Positions 1 through 5,591 of a DNA stretch of 7,418 nucleotides are shown piece by piece. Every line of letters starts with the position of its first letter. The first letter of the stretch is position 1. The stretch comes from Methanosuratincolales archaeon (GTDB taxonomy: Archaea; Thermoproteota; Methanomethylicia; Methanomethylicales; Methanomethylicaceae), in NCBI GenBank assembly GCA_937930465.1, contig CALGKV010000040.1, forward strand, positions 1-7,418, read 5' to 3'. Made by a program: the position numbers and the translations under genes. The notes below the pieces were generated by a model that had not been told where the DNA came from, did no database searches, and saw only the letters and a list, made by a program, of their open reading frames with translations.

Positions 1-1113
1 ACCGCCAGCGAGAAGGAAGCTTGGGAATTAGTTAACTACGTGGATGCCATATTCGTCAAATATGGCGCTCCCACAAAGGTTTACAGCGGGGATGTCGACG
101 AGGCAGTGAATCTCCAACGCAGAGCAGCTTCAGTTGGAATAAAGTTTCTTCCGATCACCCAACGGCATATGGGCAGCGATGGGGCCCCAAGGGTAATTAA
201 CAATTTCAAAGCCGACCTTGAAAGCAAAGGCGTCAAGTTCCTTTTGGGAACACACGTCAAAGATGTAAAGCCAGGCAAGGTGATCCTTGATGACGGGAGC
301 GAGAAGACTGCAAAGTACCTCCTACTTGCTCCGGGAAGGGTCGGGGCTAACTGGGCAGCCGATATAGCCCGAAAACTCTCCATACCAGCGAAGCATGAAC
401 CCATAGACATCGGAGTAAGGGTAGAGGTGCCTGCTTTCGTAATGGAGCCCATCATCCAAGTGAACCGCGATCCTAAGTTCCATATTTACACCGACACTTA
501 TGATGACTTCGTAAGGACATTCTGTGTGAATCACCAGGGATATGTAGTCAAGGAGGTCTACGATGGTTTTGTCGGGGTAAACGGACATTCAATGACCGAA
601 ACGCTCTCAGAAAACAGCAATTTCGCATTTCTAGTTAGGGTGGTTCTAACCGAGCCAGTTGAGGATACTACTGCCTATGGACGCTCAGTGGTCCAACAGG
701 CGACAATACTTGGCGGTGGGGAACCAATCATACAACGACTCGGAGATCTGCGGATGGGCAGAAGATCGACATGGACTCGGATTTCCCATAGCCAAATAAA
801 GCCTACACTGCATTCCGCGACACCTGGGGACATCGCGATGGCGATGCCACATAGAATAGTGTCAGACATCATTGAAGGTCTCGAAAAGCTCGACGAGATC
901 ATCCCCGGAGTCGCCAGTTCCTCTACACTTCTTTATGCGCCCGAAATCAAGTTCTCTGCAAATAAATTCCAGGTTAACAAAGATTTAGAGACAAAGGTAG
1001 AAAACCTCTTCGTGGCTGGGGACGGAGTCGGGCTGTCGCGTGGTATAGTCGGAGCTGCAGCAAATGGCATATTGGCTGGCAGGGGCATATTAAGGAAAGC
1101 TAATTTGATTTAA
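1..1113 (+). CDS. FAD-dependent dehydrogenase, COG2509-type (5' end outside window)
   Basis: The reading frame is open from base 1 to the TAA at 1111-1113, giving 370 visible codons. A GTG at 40 is in frame, but conserved family sequence (EAWELVNYVDAIFVKYGAP) runs through it, so the true start and the N-terminal FAD-binding GxGxxG lie to the left. Family hallmarks, as I recall them, are the QRHMGSDGAP stretch (about 161-190), a second dinucleotide-fold strand LLLAPGR (about 318-338), the DIGVRVEVP block, YGRSVVQQA, QRLGDLRMGRRSTW, and a C-terminal FAD-contacting block VAGDGVGLSRGIVGAAANG (about 1012-1068). The family is predicted to be a cytosolic flavoprotein oxidoreductase; its substrate is not known. 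The next gene is 57 bp downstream and unrelated, so no pathway can be read from the context. Family assignment is firm, function is not. Confidence 0.88.
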   Translation, partial: TASEKEAWELVNYVDAIFVKYGAPTKVYSGDVDEAVNLQRRAASVGIKFLPITQRHMGSDGAPRVINNFKADLESKGVKFLLGTHVKDVKPGKVILDDGSEKTAKYLLLAPGRVGANWAADIARKLSIPAKHEPIDIGVRVEVPAFVMEPIIQVNRDPKFHIYTDTYDDFVRTFCVNHQGYVVKEVYDGFVGVNGHSMTETLSENSNFAFLVRVVLTEPVEDTTAYGRSVVQQATILGGGEPIIQRLGDLRMGRRSTWTRISHSQIKPTLHSATPGDIAMAMPHRIVSDIIEGLEKLDEIIPGVASSSTLLYAPEIKFSANKFQVNKDLETKVENLFVAGDGVGLSRGIVGAAANGILAGRGILRKANLI

Positions 1114-1127
1114 TGCCCTTTTATGAT

Positions 1128-1161
1128 AAAGTTATATGCACCTTCCATTTTTTATTATAAA
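1128..1161 (+). promoter_or_regulatory. Candidate archaeal promoter for the DUF4013 gene
   Basis: An AT-rich stretch with a TATA-like core TTATATG at 1132-1138 lies about 35 bp before the ATG at 1171. With the usual archaeal spacing, transcription would start near 1160 and give a very short leader. A T-run at 1148-1153 in the same spacer could instead end transcripts of the upstream dehydrogenase gene. No strong Shine-Dalgarno site precedes the ATG, which suits a short-leader mRNA. The assignment rests on base composition and spacing only. Confidence 0.35.
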
Positions 1162-1170
1162 TGAAGTGCT

Positions 1171-1887
1171 ATGTTGGATCTAGGCAAGAATTTAAGTGAC
1201 GCTTTCCAATACGCACAGAAGCTTTTCAGCGACCTTGGGCGACTACTGATCCTTGTAATCCTCAGCATTATACCAATTCTTAATTTCATAATGCTCGGCT
1301 ATGCAGCAAAAGTAGCCAGCGAAACTCCTGAGAGCAACTCGCCGCCCCCACTAACAAATTTCGCCTCACTGTTCGTTGAAGGTCTTAAGGTAGTTGTGGT
1401 TGGGGTAATTTACATGATTATCCCGTTTGTTTTGATAGGGCCTTCAATAATAGGTTTCGTATCAATTCCAATGCTACCTGAAACTCCAGGTATATTCGTT
1501 GGTGGCATTTCCCTGATCGCTTTACTTGCAGGGCTGGTCTTGGCAATCCTGGCAAGCATTCTTTTGTACATGGGAATAATGAACATGATCAAAAAGAATA
1601 GCTTCGGTAAGGCATTTGCATTCGGCGAAATCCTCGAGATAATTAAGAATGTTGGCTGGGGTATGTACATACTTTGGATCATTGCCTTAGTGATCATTGT
1701 GTCGATAGTAGGGCTGATTTCTGCCATCCCCATTGTCGGCTGGCTCATTTCCTTGATCATTTCTCCTGCAGTCTCCGTCTTCATATTCAGATCTGCTGCT
1801 CTTGTGTACTCTGCGGGCAGGTCAATTCCCACAAACGGAGGAACCAATGCCGTTCCGCCTCCGCCAGCACCGCCTGCGACTCAATGA
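1171..1887 (+). CDS. DUF4013 family polytopic membrane protein
   Basis: This 238-residue protein is very hydrophobic and looks like an integral membrane protein. Apparent membrane segments lie at about residues 25-45, 70-98, 110-135 and 163-212, the last being long enough for two passes. The N-terminal half matches the DUF4013 pattern: an amphipathic start, a first segment ending in LGYAAKV, a short polar loop with PPPLTNFASLFVEGLK, then a second segment. DUF4013 proteins are common in archaea and some bacteria and have no established function. The C-terminus is a cytosol-like, low-complexity tail rich in Pro and Ala (residues about 228-238), perhaps a flexible linker or contact site. The start is the ATG at 1171; an ATG at 1161 is out of frame and soon stops. 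It appears to be a single-gene unit, followed by a T-run. Confidence 0.8.
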   Translation: MLDLGKNLSDAFQYAQKLFSDLGRLLILVILSIIPILNFIMLGYAAKVASETPESNSPPPLTNFASLFVEGLKVVVVGVIYMIIPFVLIGPSIIGFVSIPMLPETPGIFVGGISLIALLAGLVLAILASILLYMGIMNMIKKNSFGKAFAFGEILEIIKNVGWGMYILWIIALVIIVSIVGLISAIPIVGWLISLIISPAVSVFIFRSAALVYSAGRSIPTNGGTNAVPPPPAPPATQ

Positions 1888-1946
1888 CCGAAAAGTCTCC
1901 CTATATGCATGTGCGGTTCAGGTCTTGCGCGAGATCTTCCAAAACT

Positions 1947-1957
1947 CCCCTTTTTTC
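1947..1957 (+). terminator. T-run terminator after the DUF4013 gene
   Basis: A run of six T at 1951-1956, preceded by four C, lies about 60 bp after the stop of the membrane-protein gene and just before the 3' end of the opposing tRNA gene. Archaeal RNA polymerase commonly ends on such T-tracts without a hairpin. No stable stem is seen upstream of it. Confidence 0.45.
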
Positions 1958-1965
1958 TAGGATTA

Positions 1966-2043
1966 TGGTGGGGCTGCCCGGATTTGAACCGGGGTCACCA
2001 GGGCCCGAGCCTGACAGTCTAGACCAAGCTAGCCTACAGCCCC
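1966..2043 (-). tRNA. tRNA-Pro (anticodon CGG), CCA encoded
   Basis: Read on the minus strand, the acceptor arms GGGGCTG (2037-2043) and CAGCCCC (1970-1976) pair perfectly. The discriminator is A, and CCA is encoded at 1966-1968. The T-arm is CCCGG / TTCAAAT / CCGGG. The anticodon arm is TCAGG / CTCGGGC / CCTGG, with T33, anticodon CGG and G37, which reads proline codon CCG. A14, G15, G18-G19, A21 and T8 are present. The D-stem is weak: one C-A mismatch (positions 12 and 23) and two G-T wobbles by my alignment. No intron is seen. It is transcribed opposite to every other gene here. On the minus strand only a short T4 follows it, so its termination point is unclear. Confidence 0.95.
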
Positions 2044-2070
2044 TAGGGAAATAAATGAAAAGCGTGCCCT

Positions 2071-2080
2071 CTTTATACTT
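2071..2080 (-). promoter_or_regulatory. TATA box for the tRNA-Pro gene
   Basis: On the minus strand this reads AAGTATAAAG, about 28-37 bases upstream of the mature tRNA 5' end at 2043. That is the spacing expected for an archaeal TATA element driving a tRNA with a very short leader. Confidence 0.5.
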
Positions 2081-2128
2081 TTTTATAGAAATCGTTTTTT
2101 ACTGCCAACCATAAATTTTCTGCCGGTG
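2078..2128 (+). promoter_or_regulatory. Candidate promoter and ribosome-binding site of the HTH regulator gene
   Basis: A TATA-like TTTTTTATAGAA lies at about 2079-2090, back to back with the tRNA promoter. It would give a transcript start near 2110 and a leader of about 25 bases. GGTG at 2125-2128 lies six bases before the GTG start at 2135 and can pair with the CACC of the archaeal 16S rRNA 3' end. A second T-run at 2095-2100 lies between them. Confidence 0.35.
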
Positions 2129-2134
2129 TAATGG

Positions 2135-2839
2135 GTGGAAGCCGCCAAGGAGCTGCTCATGAAACGGATTATCGGCGAAATAATTCTCTCGAACGAGCCG
2201 GGGGAGATAATGCGTCGCTGGAGGGAGATATTTGGAATAACCCAGCTTGAGATCGCAGAAAAGATGGGAATCTCTCCCTCTGTCATCAGCGATTATGAGG
2301 GCGGCAGGCGGCACTCGCCTGGAGCGACTTTCATAAAGAAGTTTGTGACTGGGATGGTAGAAATTGATGCTGCGCACGGCTCCAGGATCCTGAAACAGTT
2401 TTCTTCGATCATGAGGCCGACTTCGGACGCAATCCTTGATCTATATGAGTTTCCATCACCTTTTTCATTGTCTGAGGTTGCCAAAGCGATTGATGGCGAG
2501 TTTCTCGCATGCGAAGCCTATTCGGGAAAGAAAATCCTTGGATATACTGTCGTTGACAGTATAAAGGCCATCCTTTCCATGTCTGGAGCGGATTTCTACC
2601 AGCTGATGGGATCCACGGCAGAAAGGGCACTGATATTCACGAAGACCTCGACTGGGCGTTCACCTTTGGTCGCCGTCCGGGTAACCCCATTGAAGCCCGC
2701 TGCTATAGTGCTTCATGGTGTTGCAAGACTAGACAGGATTGCTGTTGCCTTGGCAAAGGCTGAGGACATTCCTCTGATCCTATCGAAGAAAGCGAGCGTA
2801 GATGACCTTGTAAAGGCCCTGCACATGCTTCACTCATAA
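2135..2839 (+). CDS. XRE-like helix-turn-helix transcriptional regulator (COG1709-like), upstream of the mevalonate operon
   Basis: This 234-residue protein carries a Cro/C1-type HTH at about residues 24-62. The scaffold is MRRWREIFGITQLEIAEKMG and the recognition part SPSVISDYEGGRR is strongly characteristic. The C-terminal domain (about 110-234) has the blocks DSIKAILSMSGADFYQLMGS, ERALIFTKTSTGRSPLVAVRV and KPAAIVLHG. I recall these from archaeal regulators encoded beside HMG-CoA synthase; the domain probably binds an effector or dimerises, but no ligand is known to me. The gene lies 85 bp before the HMG-CoA synthase gene on the same strand, with no T-run between them, so read-through is possible and control of isoprenoid synthesis is a reasonable inference. 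The start is uncertain: GTG 2135 has GGTG six bases upstream, while ATG 2159 (residue 9) has AGGAG six bases upstream. Both keep the whole HTH. Confidence 0.85.
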   Translation: MEAAKELLMKRIIGEIILSNEPGEIMRRWREIFGITQLEIAEKMGISPSVISDYEGGRRHSPGATFIKKFVTGMVEIDAAHGSRILKQFSSIMRPTSDAILDLYEFPSPFSLSEVAKAIDGEFLACEAYSGKKILGYTVVDSIKAILSMSGADFYQLMGSTAERALIFTKTSTGRSPLVAVRVTPLKPAAIVLHGVARLDRIAVALAKAEDIPLILSKKASVDDLVKALHMLHS

Positions 2840-2881
2840 TTCGTTAAAAGACGAGCATATGGTAAGGCAAAAATCGAAGTC

Positions 2882-2923
2882 CTAATATACTTGAGCACAA
2901 AAAGTTCTAGGCACGTGGTACGT
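2882..2923 (+). promoter_or_regulatory. Candidate promoter/operator of the mevalonate operon
   Basis: A TATA-like CTAATATACTT at 2881-2891 lies about 35 bp before the ATG at 2925, predicting a transcript start near 2912 and a leader of about a dozen bases. Right at that point lie two self-complementary ACGT copies (2913-2916 and 2920-2923) three bases apart, a possible regulator site. Only a weak ribosome-binding match is seen. The evidence is positional and modest. Confidence 0.4.
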
Positions 2924-2924
2924 T

Positions 2925-3989
2925 ATGCGCCCAGTCATAGATGCATTCATAATCGGATGGGGATCCTACATACCTAGATATCGATTGGCAGCAGAGGAGA
3001 TCGCAAAGGTATGGGGGAAGTCCGCCAAGCACTTCAAGGAGGATCTTCTTATCGACGAGAAAGCAGTTGCTGGTCTGGACGAAGATGTTGCAACAATCGC
3101 CGTAGAGGCCGCCAAGAACGCAATCAATAGGGCTGGAGTTTCCCCAAATGAATTGGGAGCGATCTTTGTCGGCTCAGAATCGAAGCCATATGCAGTCAAA
3201 CCTACTGGCACAATTGTCGCTGAAGCTATTGGTGCCGCGCCACGTCTCCTTTCAGCAGATCTTGAATTTGCCTGCAAGGCAGGGACTGAAGCCCTCCAAT
3301 GCTGCATTGGACTAGTGGGCTCTGGGATGATAAATTATGGGATGGCTATCGGCGCTGACACTGCGCAGGGCGCTCCTGCTGATGCATTGGAATTCTCTGC
3401 AGGATGCGGGGGAACTGCGATAATCCTCGGACGCGGCGATAAAGTGACCGACCCGGTCGCAAAATTAGAAGCGTCAGTCTCATTTGTAACTGACACCCCT
3501 GATTTTTGGAGGCGCCCAAAAAAAGAATATCCTTCTCACGCTGAAGCCTTCACCGGAGAACCGGCTTATTTCCATCACATAATCTCTGCTGGAAAGATGT
3601 TGATGGAGGAGCTGTCTCTGCGACCCGAAGATTTTACATACGCAGTTTTCCATCAGCCCAACGGCAAGTTTCCGATTAGGGCTGCCAAGATTTTGGGCTT
3701 CAAAAAAGAGCAGATCGAGGCTGGCTTTTTAGTCCCATATATCGGAAATCTGTATGCTGGCTCTTCAGTTACAGGTCTATCGGCAGTTCTTGATGCTGCG
3801 AAGCCAGGCGAGCGCATATTTGTTGCAAGTTTTGGCTCTGGCGCAGGTAGCGATGCGTTCTGCTTTACGGTGTGCGAGGGCATTGTTTACAAACGCGATA
3901 AAGCTCCACGGATTATCGATTACATTAGCCGTAAGAAGAACATCGAATATGCGATCTATGCCAAGATGAGGCGAAAGATCCTCATATAG
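2925..3989 (+). CDS. Hydroxymethylglutaryl-CoA synthase (archaeal type)
   Basis: This 354-residue enzyme condenses acetyl-CoA with acetoacetyl-CoA to give HMG-CoA, the committed entry to the mevalonate pathway for archaeal isoprenoid lipids. It has the initial-condensing thiolase fold. The catalytic triad is visible: Glu85 in GSESKPYAVKP, the acyl-accepting Cys117 in EFACKAGTEAL, and His243 in FHQPNGKFP. Other family marks are the YIPRYR motif (residues 15-20), the GAxP block, GCGGTAIILG (160-169) and the C-terminal GSGAGSDAF. The length is close to the archaeal norm of about 350. The thiolase gene begins 11 bp after the stop, and the DUF35 gene follows. In a methanogen these three proteins form one complex in which a shared CoA site channels acetoacetyl-CoA from thiolase to this enzyme. 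All key residues are intact, so I expect it to be active. Confidence 0.96.
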   Translation: MRPVIDAFIIGWGSYIPRYRLAAEEIAKVWGKSAKHFKEDLLIDEKAVAGLDEDVATIAVEAAKNAINRAGVSPNELGAIFVGSESKPYAVKPTGTIVAEAIGAAPRLLSADLEFACKAGTEALQCCIGLVGSGMINYGMAIGADTAQGAPADALEFSAGCGGTAIILGRGDKVTDPVAKLEASVSFVTDTPDFWRRPKKEYPSHAEAFTGEPAYFHHIISAGKMLMEELSLRPEDFTYAVFHQPNGKFPIRAAKILGFKKEQIEAGFLVPYIGNLYAGSSVTGLSAVLDAAKPGERIFVASFGSGAGSDAFCFTVCEGIVYKRDKAPRIIDYISRKKNIEYAIYAKMRRKILI

Positions 3990-4000
3990 GGGGTTGGAAA

Positions 4001-5155
4001 ATGCGTAAAGTAGCTATAGCCGGAATAGGGATGACTAAGGTTGACAAACACTGGAAGAGGTCTCTTAGGGAGCTGTTTGGGGAAGCAGGGGCTGCAGCAT
4101 TAAGCCAAACAGGATTCCCGACAGTAGATGCGCTTATAGTAGGCAATATGTGCGCATCAGACCTTTCAGACCAAAACAACATCGGCGCGCTCTTAGCGGA
4201 TTACCTCGGCTTTATGCCAAATACCGCCTATCGCGTGGAGGCTGCCTGCGCATCAGGAGGAGCAGCTTTCCTTGCTGCTTACACTGCAGTCGCATCTGGC
4301 ATGTACGATGTCGTCATGACTGGCGGTGTCGAAAAATTGACAGATGGTGTGGGGGGAAACACAACGCTTTCCTTGGGAAAAGCTGCAGACGCAGAGTATG
4401 AGCTGTTCTACGGCTCAAGTTTTGTCTCACTGAATGCGATGATAATGCGCCACTATATGAATCACTACAATGTACCAAGGGATGCTTTTGCTGACTTCTC
4501 CGTTCTGATGCACAAAAATGGAGCTAGGAACCCGTTGGCACAGTTGCCTTTCGAGATAAAGCGGGAGACCGTCCTAGAGTCCGATATGATCTCGGATCCG
4601 ATAACACTTTTCGATTGCGCCCCTGTTGGCGATGGGGCGGCTGCATTGATTTTGTGCCCCCTCGAAGATGCCAAAAAATATTCGGACAATTTTGTGGAAG
4701 TAGCTGGCATTTCTGGCGCGACAGATACGATCAACATCGCGTCGAGAGAGGGCCTTTTGTCATTCAAATCGACTATTGTTGCGGCAGACCGCGCATACAA
4801 AATGGCGCACATCTCGCCTGCGGATGTTGATGTCGCTGAGATTCATGACACCTTCACGATAACGGGAGTGCTTTCTTTGGAGGATCTTGGCTTTTGTGAG
4901 AGAGGCAAATTCCACAAAATGATCGCGAACGGGGCGTTTGAGACCGGTGGCGTGGTTACGGTGAACCCAAGTGGGGGCTTGAAATCCAGGGGACACCCCG
5001 TGGGCGCCACCGGTGCTTACCAGATCGCCGAGCTATTCTTGCAGTTGACAGGGAGGGCCGGAAAAATGCAAGTACCAGACGCATCCATCGGCGTTGCACA
5101 GAATATTGGGGGTTCTGGCTCTAGCACATATGTTACTGTTCTCAGGAGGGTCTAA
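4001..5155 (+). CDS. Archaeal acetyl-CoA acetyltransferase (thiolase, SCP2-like)
   Basis: This 384-residue thiolase is expected to join two acetyl-CoA into acetoacetyl-CoA, the unfavourable first step of the mevalonate pathway, pulled forward by the HMG-CoA synthase encoded just upstream. The nucleophilic Cys83 lies in VEAACASGGAAF. His282 lies in EIHDTF, and His332 in the signature GGLKSRGHPVGATGAY. The second cysteine of classical bacterial thiolases, near the C-terminus, is absent: the matching place reads QNIGGSG (Gln367-Asn368). This is typical of the archaeal/SCP2-like branch, in which I recall HNVGG at this place, so it is not by itself a sign of inactivity. A purine-rich GGGGGTTGG site precedes the ATG at 4001. 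The gene is 11 bp after the synthase stop and separated by one base from the DUF35 gene start, so the three are almost certainly one transcript. Confidence 0.94.
   Translation: MRKVAIAGIGMTKVDKHWKRSLRELFGEAGAAALSQTGFPTVDALIVGNMCASDLSDQNNIGALLADYLGFMPNTAYRVEAACASGGAAFLAAYTAVASGMYDVVMTGGVEKLTDGVGGNTTLSLGKAADAEYELFYGSSFVSLNAMIMRHYMNHYNVPRDAFADFSVLMHKNGARNPLAQLPFEIKRETVLESDMISDPITLFDCAPVGDGAAALILCPLEDAKKYSDNFVEVAGISGATDTINIASREGLLSFKSTIVAADRAYKMAHISPADVDVAEIHDTFTITGVLSLEDLGFCERGKFHKMIANGAFETGGVVTVNPSGGLKSRGHPVGATGAYQIAELFLQLTGRAGKMQVPDASIGVAQNIGGSGSSTYVTVLRRV
5144..5149 (+). promoter_or_regulatory. Strong Shine-Dalgarno site that fixes the DUF35 start
   Basis: AGGAGG lies inside the last codons of the thiolase gene, seven bases before the GTG at 5157. 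It supports starting the DUF35 protein there and not at upstream in-frame TTG codons such as 5094, which would translate into non-family sequence. Confidence 0.8.
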
Positions 5156-5156
5156 A

Positions 5157-5552
5157 GTGTCGGTGCCAAGGTACTGGAGGGAGATCCCAAGGCGCAGTCG
5201 CCTTGAGACAGTAAGGTGTTCTGAATGCGGTACGGTTGCATATCCCCCCAGGGGGCGTTGTGGGAAATGCGGCTCAAACAAATTCGAGAATTATAAACTA
5301 CCAGAAAAGGGGGAGCTGGTAACATTCACAATCGTTAGGAACCCTCCGAAGGGCTTCGAAAAAATGCCTCCCTATGTTGTTGGCATTGTTAAGCTCGAGG
5401 ATGGGACCATCATTACTTCTCAAATAACCGATGTAGAGCCAGAAGACGTTAAAATTGGCATGAAGGTAGAGGCCGTGTTCAGGAAGGTTGTTGAAGACGG
5501 CGACTCTGGAATTATACAATATGCAATCAAGTTCAGACCCTTGATCAAATGA
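5157..5552 (+). CDS. DUF35 zinc-ribbon / OB-fold protein, partner of the thiolase-HMG-CoA synthase complex
   Basis: This 131-residue protein has the usual DUF35 layout. A short N-terminal helix (SVPRYWREIPRRSRL) leads to a rubredoxin-like zinc ribbon with Cys21, Cys24, Cys35 and Cys38, then an OB-fold from about residue 48 to 128 (GELVTFTIV, YVVGIVKLEDG, VKIGMKVEAVF). In the methanogen complex this protein bridges thiolase and HMG-CoA synthase and helps form the shared CoA-binding site, so here it should act as a non-catalytic scaffold. All four zinc ligands are present. The start is the GTG at 5157, one base after the thiolase stop, chosen for the AGGAGG seven bases upstream and because homologous sequence begins there. 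A T-run nine bases after the stop probably ends the operon. Confidence 0.93.
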   Translation: MSVPRYWREIPRRSRLETVRCSECGTVAYPPRGRCGKCGSNKFENYKLPEKGELVTFTIVRNPPKGFEKMPPYVVGIVKLEDGTIITSQITDVEPEDVKIGMKVEAVFRKVVEDGDSGIIQYAIKFRPLIK

Positions 5553-5555
5553 CCT

Positions 5556-5580
5556 ACACCTTTTTTTACACCTTTGGTGT
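5556..5580 (+). repeat. Direct repeat plus hairpin upstream of the NrdD-like gene; possible operator
   Basis: ACACCTTT occurs at 5556-5563 and again at 5568-5575, 12 bp apart. The second copy begins a perfect inverted repeat, ACACC-TTT-GGTGT (5568-5580). The element fills most of the 39-bp gap before the GTG at 5592. It may be a protein-binding site for autoregulation by the winged-helix protein that follows, or an RNA hairpin by the start site. Function is inferred from position and symmetry. Confidence 0.45.
5561..5567 (+). terminator. T-run terminator of the mevalonate operon
   Basis: Seven T in a row begin nine bases after the DUF35 stop codon. This is the usual position and form of an archaeal terminator. 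It also sits between the two copies of the direct repeat described at 5556-5580. Confidence 0.45.
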
Positions 5581-5591
5581 CTGTTAATCAG

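Noticed and set aside
1674..2054. Plus-strand open frame overlapping the end of the DUF4013 gene and the tRNA
   Set aside because: It is a frame-shifted shadow of the membrane-protein gene that runs through the antisense of the tRNA; the peptide has no family features and no ribosome-binding site.
5099..5125. Loss of the C-terminal catalytic cysteine in the thiolase as a sign of inactivity
   Set aside because: The archaeal/SCP2-like thiolase branch lacks this cysteine as a rule, and Cys83, His282 and His332 are all present.
5094..5156. Longer N-terminus for the DUF35 protein starting at a TTG at 5094
   Set aside because: The added residues are the thiolase gene read in another frame; AGGAGG at 5144-5149 and homology both point to the GTG at 5157.
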